NCBI RefSeq assembly: GCF_900182575.1
Contig: NZ_FXSZ01000004.1
Location: forward strand, 307,262 to 371,261
Reading direction: 5' to 3'
Length of the DNA: 64,000 bases
DNA from: Solitalea koreensis
Lineage (GTDB): Bacteria > Bacteroidota > Bacteroidia > Sphingobacteriales > Sphingobacteriaceae
The notes under the pieces are model-generated. The model did no database searches and was not told the DNA's origin. It saw only the letters and a program-made list of their open reading frames with translations. The translations under genes were made by a program, and so were the position numbers. Shown here one piece after another: positions 20,141 through 29,757 of this stretch. Numbering within the stretch: position 1 is the stretch's first letter; each line of letters opens with the position of its first letter.

Positions 20141-20178
20141 AAAAAGCAAAGCTGCTTTGTTGAGCAGCTTTGTTTTTT
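20141..20178 (-). terminator. Terminator downstream of cysS (may act both ways)
   Basis: A perfect 10-bp stem, CAAAGCTGCT with AGCAGCTTTG around TTGTTG. It is followed by T-rich DNA on both strands (TTTTTT on plus, GCTTTTT on minus). It sits 13 bases beyond the cysS stop. Confidence 0.75.
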
Positions 20179-20184
20179 AACCTT

Positions 20185-21651
20185 TTAAACAATAGACCAG
20201 CTTGTGCCTTCCTTGCTGTCTTTGAGTTGATAACCCAACTCTAACAATTTATTTCGGATTGCATCTGAAGTCGGATAATCTTTATTGGCTTTTGCTTGAT
20301 TTCTGATGTCAATCAGTAATTGCATTACGCCGTCAACATTCGCCCCGTCTGAACATTCTTCGTTTTTCAATCCAAAAATAACAAACAAGAAAGTTGTAAA
20401 GAGTTTATGAAGCCTTTCTAAATCGCTACCTGTTATTGTTTCTATTCCTGCATTTACCGAGTTAATAATGCGTACTCCTTCAAATAATTCAGCAATAGCG
20501 ATTGGGCTATTAAAATCATCATTCATAGCTGCATAACAGCGAGCTTCAAGAGCAGAAATATCAGATGAACTGCTTGGGCCGGTTTTTAAGTTATGGATAA
20601 GATCGTATGCTGTGAGCAATCTCTTTAAGCCTTTTTCCGATGCTTCCAAGGCTTCGTTTGAGAAATCAAGTGTGCTGCGATAATGAGCTTGCAGCATGAA
20701 AAAGCGAACAGTCATTGGTGCATACCCTCTTGTCAATAAAGCATGGGAGCCTGAAAACAGTTCATGAGGAAGAAAACTATTGCCCAGCGATTTTGACATT
20801 TTTTGACCATTAACGGTAAGCATATTGGTATGAATCCAATAATTTGCCGGATGTTTATGGCAGTAAGCTACGTTTTGCGCAATTTCATTGGTATGGTGCG
20901 TAGGAGCAAGGTCCATGCCCCCTCCATGAATATCGAAATGTTCACCAAGGTATTTTGTACTCATGGCCGAGCATTCCAAGTGCCATCCTGGGAAGCCCAT
21001 TCCCCAAGGAGAAGGCCATTGCATCAAATGTTCGGGTTTAGCTTTGATCCAAAGGGCAAAATCAAGTTTGCCTCGTTTCTCATCTTGCCCTTCCAGCTCG
21101 CGGGTATTATTCAATAAATCTTCAATGTTGCGGCCGTTTAATACGCCATAATCATGTTGTTGATTGTATTTTTCTACATCAAAATACACTGATCCATTGA
21201 CCTCATAAGCATAGCCATTTTCAAGTATTTTTTTTACGAGTTCAATTTGTTCAATGATGTGGCCGGTTGCCGTTGGTTCAATACTTGGCGGTAAAACGTT
21301 AAAAACCTCCATCACTCTACGGAAATCGACGGTATATTTTTGTACGACTTCCATCGGCTCCAATTGGGATAGCTTAGCCTTCTTTGAAATTTTATCTTCT
21401 CCTTGGTCTCCCGCATCACCTTCCAAATGGCCGGCATCCGTAATGTTGCGTACATAACGTACTTTATACCCTAAATGAATTAAGTAACGGTAGATTAAAT
21501 CAAAAGAAATAAATGTACGGCAATTGCCCAGATGTACATCACTATAAACAGTAGGGCCACAAACGTACATCCCTACAAAGGGTGCATTTATAGCCTTAAA
21601 TTCTTCTTTTTTTCTTGTAAGTGAATTGTATAACTGAATGGTATGCTGCAT
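20185..21651 (-). CDS. cysS: Cysteinyl-tRNA synthetase
   Basis: 488 residues, a class I synthetase. Visible motifs are CGPTVYSDVHLGN (zinc ligand C31 and the HIGH-equivalent HLGN at 40-43), WHLECSAMS and THHTNEIAQ (remaining zinc ligands), and KMSKSLGN. It charges tRNA(Cys) with cysteine, using the zinc site to select the thiol. A two-part promoter on the minus strand lies just upstream and a terminator follows, so it looks monocistronic. Confidence 0.96.
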   Translation of the reverse strand: MQHTIQLYNSLTRKKEEFKAINAPFVGMYVCGPTVYSDVHLGNCRTFISFDLIYRYLIHLGYKVRYVRNITDAGHLEGDAGDQGEDKISKKAKLSQLEPMEVVQKYTVDFRRVMEVFNVLPPSIEPTATGHIIEQIELVKKILENGYAYEVNGSVYFDVEKYNQQHDYGVLNGRNIEDLLNNTRELEGQDEKRGKLDFALWIKAKPEHLMQWPSPWGMGFPGWHLECSAMSTKYLGEHFDIHGGGMDLAPTHHTNEIAQNVAYCHKHPANYWIHTNMLTVNGQKMSKSLGNSFLPHELFSGSHALLTRGYAPMTVRFFMLQAHYRSTLDFSNEALEASEKGLKRLLTAYDLIHNLKTGPSSSSDISALEARCYAAMNDDFNSPIAIAELFEGVRIINSVNAGIETITGSDLERLHKLFTTFLFVIFGLKNEECSDGANVDGVMQLLIDIRNQAKANKDYPTSDAIRNKLLELGYQLKDSKEGTSWSIV

Positions 21652-21674
21652 AGAAATTAATAGTCAACGAACCT

Positions 21675-21706
21675 CAAAATTAACAATCTTTGTGCCATAT
21701 GCCCAA
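21675..21706 (-). promoter_or_regulatory. Bacteroidetes-type promoter for cysS
   Basis: On the minus strand, TTG (21704-21706), a 21-base spacer and TAATTTTG (21675-21682) match the -33/-7 consensus, 24 bases before the cysS ATG. Confidence 0.65.
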
Positions 21707-21771
21707 TTATTTTAAAGGGGAATGCATGTTTAAAAATGAAAAATCAGCGGTTCAATTTATTGTTAAATGGA

Positions 21772-22869
21772 TTAGTTTGTAAGGGTCAAATCACTCCGTA
21801 TGGGGTAATGATCAGATATCTTTTTTTTAATGATGTAATAATTTTTCACCTCAAACTCCTTGCTATATAAAATATAATCAATTTGAAAGTTGGGGAATGA
21901 GCCGTTATACGTTCTTCCGAAGCCACAACCTTTAGCCGTAAATGCACTGTGCAAATTCTTAGAAACGGTTGTGAATGCATACGAAATAGGGGTGTCGTTA
22001 AAATCACCGCAGACTAATATTGGATAAGGACTTTGTTCAACCTCTGATGCAATAAGTCGTGCCTGATAGCTTCGCTTTTCAAAAGCGCGTTTTAGCATTC
22101 TGGCAATTCTTCGTGTTAAAATAGGGTCAGTTTCCAGATCTTTTATTTTTTTAATGTACTCGTAATCAATAGGCTGAAAGCTGATCGATTGTAGATGCGT
22201 ATTGAATACTCTGATTGTTTTCCCTTTTACATTTATATCCGTAAAAATGCAGGTATTATAGGTTCGTTTATTGTCAAAAAACGGCAATATCCCTTTATTT
22301 TTAATCGGGTATCTCGAAAAAATGGCAATTCCTCCGGCCTGATATTTATTACGATTGATTTCTTCAAAATAGTAATAAATTAAACCTTCCTTTTTCAGAC
22401 TATCTATAATGTTGTAGATCCCTCTCAACTTGGTGTAGAACTCCTGAAATGAGATAATATCAGGCCTTTCATCCCTTATAAGTTTTAAAATTTCTGATTT
22501 GGCTGATCCATCAGGTGATTTATCATCTTTTTTTCTGAAGTTATGAGTATTAAAGCTCATAATTCGAATTGAATTTACTGGTTTTGTATAATTATCGCCA
22601 AAAAAATGAAAACCAAACGAGTTTTTATGAATAGGTAGGCCTAGCGCAATAACAAATATTGAAAGCGCCGCCTTATATTTTAAACCTAGAAGCCAATAAA
22701 GTACACAAAGCAAATTCGCGGCGAGTATAAAAGGATAAGCCAAGCCAAGAAATGCAATGGGCCAAAGCGTAGCTGGATCAATAAATGGGGTAAGATAAGT
22801 GAGCAGGAGCAGAAATGCTACTATTATATTGATTATAAAAACCGATTTTGAAAAGAAACTGATGCTCAT
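21772..22869 (-). CDS. Membrane-anchored endonuclease/exonuclease/phosphatase family protein
   Basis: 365 residues. Three hydrophobic helices fill the first 75-80 residues. The rest is an EEP fold: RIMSFNTHNF, the metal-binding Glu in ISFQEFY, the VCGDFND motif and the terminal SDHYPI. Substrates in this superfamily include DNA, inositol phosphates and lipids, so the reaction cannot be assigned. Its ATG overlaps the stop of the upstream rhomboid gene by one base (TAATG), so the two are translationally coupled. It is the last gene of the mutL-rhomboid-rhomboid run. Confidence 0.82.
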   Translation of the reverse strand: MSISFFSKSVFIINIIVAFLLLLTYLTPFIDPATLWPIAFLGLAYPFILAANLLCVLYWLLGLKYKAALSIFVIALGLPIHKNSFGFHFFGDNYTKPVNSIRIMSFNTHNFRKKDDKSPDGSAKSEILKLIRDERPDIISFQEFYTKLRGIYNIIDSLKKEGLIYYYFEEINRNKYQAGGIAIFSRYPIKNKGILPFFDNKRTYNTCIFTDINVKGKTIRVFNTHLQSISFQPIDYEYIKKIKDLETDPILTRRIARMLKRAFEKRSYQARLIASEVEQSPYPILVCGDFNDTPISYAFTTVSKNLHSAFTAKGCGFGRTYNGSFPNFQIDYILYSKEFEVKNYYIIKKKISDHYPIRSDLTLTN

Positions 22870-23762
22870 TATTCTTTTTCCTGGCTCGCTTTGAACAAGA
22901 TCTCTTTTTCTTCGCGAGAAAGACCCTCGTAGCCTGTTTTAGAAATCTTGTCCAGAATTTTATCAATCACTTCCTGACGGTTAGCATTTGCAGCTCTTTT
23001 TTTATTTTTGGCATCGGTATTTTTGTAGGCTACTTTCATTTTTGATTTGCCGCTAAATACAGATGTGATTTTTTTACCTATGTTTGAAAAAAAAGATGAC
23101 TCACCTGAACGCATTTGGCTAATATAGGTAAAACCTAACAGAGCTCCTCCTAAGTGTGATATATGCCCCCCTGCATTGGCACTTGCGATACTTATTAAAT
23201 CAAACAGGATATAAAAAAAAGCAATGTACTTAATGCGTACTTCACCTAATAACAATAGCATAAATGGGAAATTAGGAACCAAGGTGGCAGCGGCAACCAC
23301 AATAGCCATTACTCCGGCTGAAGCTCCTAATATTGTGGAGCTGTTTTTTATTTCTGCAAATAAAGGAAAGACATTATAAGCAGCGATAAAAAGTATACCG
23401 CCAATTACTCCCCCCAATAAGTAGATCCATCTGAATTTTTTTGATCCGAGGAATTCTTCTACAACCTGGCCAAACCAATATAATCCCAGCATATTGAATA
23501 ATAAATGCAACAGATTTGCATGGAGAAACATATAGGTAAATAAGCTCCAGGGTTGCGTTAATAAAGTATTTAAGGAGGACGGAAGGGAAAGATGTTGAAT
23601 AAGAAAAGTGGAAATATTTACCGGTAAGCTAAATAACAACTCAACAACTTTTAGCAACTGGATAATAAAGAATACACCCACATTCACCGCTATGAACTGG
23701 TGTAGCACCTTTCTTGGTCGAATAAATACTTGTTTAATTTCTTCAGTGATGTTCATAATCAA
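22869..23762 (-). CDS. Rhomboid family intramembrane serine protease (second copy)
   Basis: 297 residues with about six membrane helices and a basic, Lys-rich cytoplasmic tail from about 225. The catalytic dyad is visible: Ser148 in GASAG and His203 in HISHLGG. HANLLHLLFNMLGLYWFG is the conserved HxxxN-type segment. Rhomboids cleave substrates within the membrane; the targets here are unknown. It overlaps the preceding rhomboid gene by 4 bases and the following gene by 1 base. Confidence 0.9.
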   Translation of the reverse strand: MIMNITEEIKQVFIRPRKVLHQFIAVNVGVFFIIQLLKVVELLFSLPVNISTFLIQHLSLPSSLNTLLTQPWSLFTYMFLHANLLHLLFNMLGLYWFGQVVEEFLGSKKFRWIYLLGGVIGGILFIAAYNVFPLFAEIKNSSTILGASAGVMAIVVAAATLVPNFPFMLLLLGEVRIKYIAFFYILFDLISIASANAGGHISHLGGALLGFTYISQMRSGESSFFSNIGKKITSVFSGKSKMKVAYKNTDAKNKKRAANANRQEVIDKILDKISKTGYEGLSREEKEILFKASQEKE

Positions 23763-24469
23763 TAAAACGAACTTGGCCTTTTAATGTTCCATGCTTTCAA
23801 TAAAATAAAGCCAAAAATCATGCCTCCGATGTGTGCGAAATGGGCAACATTACTTAAACTATTCGTTACTCCAAAACCTAATTCTACAAGCGCATAAATA
23901 GCTACAAGGTACTTTGCTTTTATTGGAATTGGAATAGGAATAATCATCAATTTTACATCGGGAAATAGATAGCCAAACGCCAGCAATATACCAAAGACCG
24001 CCCCTGAAGCACCCAAAGTAGGTGTTGAGTAAATCATCTTAACTTTTTCAAGTAACACCGGGTCTGAAAAATTCATATTCTGGGAATACGGAATGACAGA
24101 TCCCGTCAGTTTATATACTTCATAAGCATTGATGCACATTTGAAACAGAATAGCACCAATGGCTGTAATCATGTAAAACGAAAAGAAACGCTTTGAGCCG
24201 ATATACTCTTCAATGATTTTTCCGAACATAAACACAGCAAACATATTGAAGAAAATATGCATAAAGCCTCCATGTAGGAACGCATAAGTAATAAGCTGCC
24301 AAATCCGAAAATTTGGAGAATCAAAATAATAGGCCGCCCCATGAAGAACGAATAAATTATCTATGGCAGGGTTGATCATTGCAAAAAAAACTAACACATT
24401 AACGATTAATATGTTTTTTACAACAGGCGGTAAATTTGCAAACATTGAGGGTGGTCTAAATTGATCCAT
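23759..24469 (-). CDS. Rhomboid family intramembrane serine protease (first copy)
   Basis: 236 residues, six membrane helices. The dyad is Ser155 in GASGAVFG and His213 in AHFAHIGG, with the conserved HGGFMHIFFNMF segment. This copy is shorter than the next gene and lacks the basic tail. It starts 57 bases after mutL and overlaps the next gene by 4 bases, so the three are probably one transcript. A functional link between mismatch repair and rhomboids is not implied; the clustering may be only conserved synteny. Confidence 0.92.
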   Translation of the reverse strand: MDQFRPPSMFANLPPVVKNILIVNVLVFFAMINPAIDNLFVLHGAAYYFDSPNFRIWQLITYAFLHGGFMHIFFNMFAVFMFGKIIEEYIGSKRFFSFYMITAIGAILFQMCINAYEVYKLTGSVIPYSQNMNFSDPVLLEKVKMIYSTPTLGASGAVFGILLAFGYLFPDVKLMIIPIPIPIKAKYLVAIYALVELGFGVTNSLSNVAHFAHIGGMIFGFILLKAWNIKRPSSFY

Positions 24470-24526
24470 GAAAAGATTATTGTAAGCAGAAACTCCAAAT
24501 AGAAAATAGTTTAAAATTAAATTTCA

Positions 24527-26377
24527 TCAGCTAAAACGTTTCAGTAATTCATCAAGGCCAATGGTGATGAACGTAGGTTTACCACTTACTGAAACTTTTG
24601 GCATTTGGCAGGCAAAAAGTTCATCAATTAGTAATCCCATTTCTTCTTTATTTAAAGCAATTCCTGCTTTCAAAGCCGCATTTTTTGCTAATGAACGGGC
24701 CAGATTATCTCGTTTGTCGAGTTTTAAAATCGCTGCATTGTTTTTAAAATTTTCAAGCAGACTATCCAATAATTGAGCTTCGTTTCCACTGCTTACATCG
24801 GCCGGAACACCATCTACAATTATTGTATTACGGCCAAATTCTCGGATGTCAAACCCTAGTGCTTTAATGTCTTCGCTGAGTTCTTTCACAAGTTCAAAAT
24901 CAGAAGCGGAAAGCTCGAGAGTTTGAGGGAACAAACTTTGCTGGCTGCTGCCTTTGTGATGCTCCAACGAATCTTGATAACGTTCATACAGTATGCGTTC
25001 GTGTGCCGCTTGCTGATCAATTACAATAAAGCCCGATTTTATTGGTGAAATTAAATAACGATTATGTATCTGAAATACCTGGCTCTCCTTTATTGAAACT
25101 TTCTCTTCGGATGCTTCTACAATATCTTTCGGCATTTCAAAAAGAGGATGGCCAAGTGAAGCTTGGTTTAACTCATCATCTTTGACCACTTTATAAAGCT
25201 GCTCCCAATTACCAAGGTTAATTTTTGACTGTTGAGGTTGCTGATAAGAGCCAGAGCTCCGGTGTGCATCCGTTTTGAAAGGATTGAACTCCGTATTTAC
25301 GGTTACACTCGGCATTTTCATATGTGCGGCTGAAGGTACAAAATCTTTCATCAAAGGATTAGCTTCAAAGTCGATGGTTGGAGTAATGTTATACTGGCCC
25401 AACGATCGCTTTACCGCGGAACGAATAATAGCGTAAATGATTTTTTCATTCTCAAATTTGATTTCGGTTTTTGTAGGATGAACGTTAATATCAATGTGAG
25501 AAGGATCAATGTCGATGAAGAGTACATATAACGGAAACGATTCGGTAGCCATTAACTCCTGATAGGCGTTCATTACTGCGTGGTTCAGGTACGGATCTTT
25601 TATAAAACGATTGTTTACAAAGAAAAATTGTTCACCACGCGTCTTTTTGGCATACTCCGGCTTGCCTATAAAACCTTTGAGATTGATGATGTCAGTTTGT
25701 TCTTCTACCGGAACCAGTCGTTCTTTGAAAGAATTTCCGAATAAATGAACGATGCGTTGCTTAAGCGTTCCTTTGGGTAAATGAAAAATTTCTTGTCCGT
25801 CGTGATGAAGACTAAAAAACAAACCCGGATTGGCCAAACTCACCCGTTGAAATTCGTCGATAATGTGGCGCATTTCTGATGCATTGCTTTTTAAAAAATT
25901 ACGCCGAGCGGGAATGTTGAAGAAAAGATTCTTCATAGAAAAGGAGGTTCCGGCGGCAGTACTGCAGGCCTCTTGCGTTTTAATCTCCGAGCCTTCAATC
26001 ACAATGCTCGTTCCTACCTCATCTTCATGTCGTCTGGTTTTGAGCTCCACTTGTGCAACAGCAGCGATTGAAGCCAGTGCTTCTCCCCGAAAACCCATTG
26101 TTCGAATTGCAAACAAATCTTCAGCTTTGCGGATTTTTGAAGTCGCATGGCGCTCAAACGACATACGAGCATCGGTTTCACTCATGCCGCAGCCGTCATC
26201 AATAATTTGTATTAAGTTTTTACCGGCTTCTTTAACAATCAATTTTATAGTTCCGGCACCTGCATCAATAGCATTTTCAATCAACTCTTTCACTGCCGAT
26301 GCAGGCCGTTGTACAACTTCTCCTGCAGCAATCTGATTAGCAACGGAATCGGGTAAAAGTTGAATTATATCTGACAT
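24527..26377 (-). CDS. mutL: DNA mismatch repair protein MutL
   Basis: 616 residues. The N-terminal GHKL ATPase has IAAGEVVQRPASAVKELIENAIDAG (cut here: core ELIENAIDAG), DDGCGM, RHATSKI and GFRGEAL. The C-terminal dimerisation domain starts near 430. The endonuclease motif of many MutL proteins, DQHAxxExxxxE, reads DQQAAHERILYE here, with Gln for His. The AC(R/K) motif is replaced by AALKAG, so nicking activity is uncertain. It opens the minus-strand run mutL-rhomboid-rhomboid-EEP. It is divergent from the GH3 fusion gene. Confidence 0.95.
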   Translation of the reverse strand: MSDIIQLLPDSVANQIAAGEVVQRPASAVKELIENAIDAGAGTIKLIVKEAGKNLIQIIDDGCGMSETDARMSFERHATSKIRKAEDLFAIRTMGFRGEALASIAAVAQVELKTRRHEDEVGTSIVIEGSEIKTQEACSTAAGTSFSMKNLFFNIPARRNFLKSNASEMRHIIDEFQRVSLANPGLFFSLHHDGQEIFHLPKGTLKQRIVHLFGNSFKERLVPVEEQTDIINLKGFIGKPEYAKKTRGEQFFFVNNRFIKDPYLNHAVMNAYQELMATESFPLYVLFIDIDPSHIDINVHPTKTEIKFENEKIIYAIIRSAVKRSLGQYNITPTIDFEANPLMKDFVPSAAHMKMPSVTVNTEFNPFKTDAHRSSGSYQQPQQSKINLGNWEQLYKVVKDDELNQASLGHPLFEMPKDIVEASEEKVSIKESQVFQIHNRYLISPIKSGFIVIDQQAAHERILYERYQDSLEHHKGSSQQSLFPQTLELSASDFELVKELSEDIKALGFDIREFGRNTIIVDGVPADVSSGNEAQLLDSLLENFKNNAAILKLDKRDNLARSLAKNAALKAGIALNKEEMGLLIDELFACQMPKVSVSGKPTFITIGLDELLKRFS

Positions 26378-26483
26378 TGTAAAATTCTGGTAATTAGTAG
26401 AAAGCCTAAAGTTTGTTTTGATTAAGTAACACGCTTAAGAGCCAACTTTTGTTTTAAACTCCTGCAACCTTGTTCAAAATTGT

Positions 26484-26491
26484 TAGTTTTG
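26484..26491 (+). promoter_or_regulatory. -7 promoter element upstream of the GH3 fusion gene
   Basis: TAGTTTTG matches TAnnTTTG. It lies about 130 bases before the preferred TTG start, implying a leader of about 120 bases. No TTG is found at the usual -33 spacing. Confidence 0.4.
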
Positions 26492-26614
26492 TTAGCATGG
26501 TGGGTAACAAAAAAATGGTTTTAATTGATTGGTTATCAAAATTCTATGATTTAATCATGCGCGTTGTCAAAACATCGTAAAAGTATAAAATTCGTCCTTA
26601 AACTCTATTATCAT

Positions 26615-29560
26615 TTGAAAACAATATCGATCCGTCAGCTACGTACTTGTTTCATTGTACTTTTCTTATTGCAAAGCGTTAACAGCTATGCTCAACAACG
26701 TATTACTGTTTCACAAATTAGTTCAGCAAATAAATGGACTGATTCCGTCTTAAATACGATGAGTGTTGACCAGCGAATCGGACAACTGTTTGTTGTGACT
26801 GCATATTCCAATCGGGATTATAATCATGTTCGTCAAATTACTGAATTGGTTCGTGATTATAAGATAGGGGGAGTAATGTTTGCTTCGGGAGGTCCGGTTC
26901 GCCAGGCTTTGCTCACCAATTACTTTCAATCACAGGCGAACGTACCACTTATGATTTCGATGGATGCCGAATGGGGCTTATCCATGCGTTTGGACAGTAC
27001 CATGAATTTTCCGCGAGAATCAACCTTGGGAGCTATTCAAGATGATCAGCTGATCTATAAATTGGGACTGGAAATAGCCCGGCAATTGCGGCGAATGGGC
27101 ATTCATATGAGTTTTTCTCCCGATGCTGATATTAATAATAATCCCTGGAACCCAGTGATCAATGAGCGCTCTTTTGGTCAGGATAAACGAATGGTGGCGC
27201 GTAAATCAGTATTGTACATGCAGGGTTTACAAGATGGGGGAGTAATTGCCTGCGCCAAACACTTCCCGGGACATGGTGATACTGATCAGGACTCGCATCA
27301 AACGCTTCCGATAATCAATAAAAATAAAGCGCTTATGGATAGCGTTGAGCTATTTCCGTTCAAAGAATTGATTACTACGGGCGTCACGGCTATAATGGTT
27401 GGTCATCTTGCTGTTCCGGCCTATGATGCTTCCGGTATGCCAGCAAGCCTGTCGTATCTTGCGAATTCTTCTTTATTGCAGCGTCAATTAAATTTTAAAG
27501 GATTAGTTGTTACTGATGCACTCAGCATGAAAGGGGTAAGCACAGGTATTGCTCCTAGCGATTTGGCACTTAAAGCATTTTTGGCAGGAAATGATATTTT
27601 ACTTTCTTCTGATTACATTCCTGGAGGGATAGCTGAAATAAAAAAAGCAATTAACCGTAAACAGATCAGCATTGAAGATGTGAACTTACGCGTTAAAAAG
27701 ATACTTGCTGCTAAATTTGCATTAGGTCTTAATCATTACAAGCCCATTGTTTTGAAAAACTTACTTACTGATTTAAATACACCTGATGCTAAAAATTTAA
27801 ACAGAGAGTTGGTTAAAAATGCAATCACCCTCTTCAGGAACACCAATGATGTGCTTCCAATAAAGAAGTTGGATAATCAAAAGATTGCAGCTATTAGCAT
27901 AGGTAGTGAGCTGGATAATTCATTTTTGAACACCTTAAAGCGATATGCTCCTGTAAAAACGTTCGCTATGCGTATGTGGGCTGAAACCAAAGATTTTGAT
28001 AGTTTGCTTAATAATTTGAGAGGTTATAACACTGTTATTATTGGCCTGCATGATGTCGGAACAAGCAGCACTGATAACTATAGCATTTCAGAAACAGCCC
28101 GAACCTTTATCTATAAGCTGAGTCAGCAAACCAAGGTTGTCTTTAGTGTTTTCGGAAATCCTTACTGTCTTACTAATTTTGATTATCTGTCGCCGGTTGT
28201 AATTGGTTTTGAAGATAATACCTTAAATCGAAGTTTGGCTGCACAAGCTATTTTTGGAGGGATTGGAGTTAAAGGAAAACTTCCGGTTGATGTAGGCGTT
28301 TCCTGTAAAAAAGGAGAGGGCGTTACAACTCAGCCTATCCGTCTGGAATATGCCTTGCCTGAATCAGTTGGTATCCATTCTGCTGATCTTAGCCGAATTG
28401 ATTCAATTGCCATGGACGGGATTACTAAAAAAGCGTATCCGGGTTGTGTGGTGTTGGTGGCTAAAGATGGGAAAGTATTTTATGAAAAAGCCTTTGGATA
28501 CCATACATTCGATCGTCTTCAGCCTGAAAAAACAGATGATGTATTCGATTTAGCTTCGGTTACCAAGATTGCTGCTACCACCCAGGGTGTCATGAAATTA
28601 GTGGAGAATGGGTCTGTCGATCTTAATAAAACATTCGGCACATATGTTCCTAAAGCTAGAAATTACGATAAGTCGAATATTTTGATCAAAGACTTAATGA
28701 CTCATCAAGCGGGTTTAACGCCCTATATTCCTTTTTATAGGTACATTTCTGCAGCAGATTGGAGTGCTGATTCAAGCGCTGCATTCCCAACCCGAGTGGC
28801 AGAACATTACTACATGCGTAAAGGTTATTTTGAAAAAGTGATGTTGCCAGAGATGCTTGCTTCTAAACTTAAAACTCCCGGAAAATATGAATACAGCGAT
28901 TTAAGCATGTATTTTATGCAGCAGGTTTTAGAAAACGTAACCGGGCAACCTCTGGAAAATTATGTAATGAATACCTTTTACAAACCACTCGGATTAACAA
29001 CCATGGGTTATAATCCACGCAATCGTTTGCCGTTGAATAGGATTGTTCCGACTGAAGACGATAAATACTTTAGAAAGCAATTGGTTCATGGAGATGTGCA
29101 TGATCAGGGCGCGGCAATGACAGGAGGAGTGGCTGGTCATGCGGGTCTTTTCTCCGATGCAAATGATTTGACTGTTTTAATGCAAATGGATTTGAACGGA
29201 GGAGAATATGGAGGACAACGTTATTTGCGACCGGAAACGCTTGAAAAATTTACGGTCTATAACGACCCATTCGTCAGCCGGCGCGGGCTTGGATTTGATA
29301 AGCCTGAAGTTGATCTGAAAGAACGATCGTTCGGTGCAACTGCCAAAGATGCTTCCGATGAAACCTTTGGCCACACAGGATTTACAGGTACCTGTGTTTG
29401 GGTGGATCCTAAAACTAATTTGATTTATGTGTTCCTTTCTAATCGGGTAAATTCAAGTTCGGAAAATAATAAATTAGGCAGCATGGGAATTCGCCCTAAA
29501 ATTCATCAGGTGGTTTACGATGCCTTGAAGAAAGCGGAGGGGAGTGCGGTTAGTAATTAA
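26615..29560 (+). CDS. GH3 beta-N-acetylhexosaminidase fused to a serine beta-lactamase-like domain
   Basis: 981 residues from the TTG at 26615, which gives a compact signal peptide (KTISIRQLRTCFIVLFLLQ, ending at YAQ). The frame also allows a TTG at 26564 with an untypically long n-region. Residues about 35-350 are a GH3 NagZ-type domain: KHFPGHGDT with DSH near 215-228, and candidate nucleophile Asp301 in VTDALSM. Residues 370-570 resemble the GH3 C-terminal region. Residues about 600-975 form a class C beta-lactamase/esterase-like domain with SxxK Ser648 (SVTK) and a YSD motif. The likely role is processing GlcNAc-containing muropeptides; what the serine domain cuts is unknown. It is followed by bshA after 197 bases. 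Confidence 0.9.
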   Translation: MKTISIRQLRTCFIVLFLLQSVNSYAQQRITVSQISSANKWTDSVLNTMSVDQRIGQLFVVTAYSNRDYNHVRQITELVRDYKIGGVMFASGGPVRQALLTNYFQSQANVPLMISMDAEWGLSMRLDSTMNFPRESTLGAIQDDQLIYKLGLEIARQLRRMGIHMSFSPDADINNNPWNPVINERSFGQDKRMVARKSVLYMQGLQDGGVIACAKHFPGHGDTDQDSHQTLPIINKNKALMDSVELFPFKELITTGVTAIMVGHLAVPAYDASGMPASLSYLANSSLLQRQLNFKGLVVTDALSMKGVSTGIAPSDLALKAFLAGNDILLSSDYIPGGIAEIKKAINRKQISIEDVNLRVKKILAAKFALGLNHYKPIVLKNLLTDLNTPDAKNLNRELVKNAITLFRNTNDVLPIKKLDNQKIAAISIGSELDNSFLNTLKRYAPVKTFAMRMWAETKDFDSLLNNLRGYNTVIIGLHDVGTSSTDNYSISETARTFIYKLSQQTKVVFSVFGNPYCLTNFDYLSPVVIGFEDNTLNRSLAAQAIFGGIGVKGKLPVDVGVSCKKGEGVTTQPIRLEYALPESVGIHSADLSRIDSIAMDGITKKAYPGCVVLVAKDGKVFYEKAFGYHTFDRLQPEKTDDVFDLASVTKIAATTQGVMKLVENGSVDLNKTFGTYVPKARNYDKSNILIKDLMTHQAGLTPYIPFYRYISAADWSADSSAAFPTRVAEHYYMRKGYFEKVMLPEMLASKLKTPGKYEYSDLSMYFMQQVLENVTGQPLENYVMNTFYKPLGLTTMGYNPRNRLPLNRIVPTEDDKYFRKQLVHGDVHDQGAAMTGGVAGHAGLFSDANDLTVLMQMDLNGGEYGGQRYLRPETLEKFTVYNDPFVSRRGLGFDKPEVDLKERSFGATAKDASDETFGHTGFTGTCVWVDPKTNLIYVFLSNRVNSSSENNKLGSMGIRPKIHQVVYDALKKAEGSAVSN

Positions 29561-29757
29561 CTGCTCAAAAAAATATCTGTTGCTGGTTGAAAATTATAGG
29601 GGAGTAGATTTTTAAAGCCTGAAATTCAATTGGTTTGGTTTTGAAATTGTATTCAGAGAGCTGCCGGAAAAACAATTTAAGTGCTTTTTCATTTATCTAG
29701 GAGGATTTAATCCGTAATTTAGTAAGCAAAGCAATCAATAAATCCAATATAAAATAG

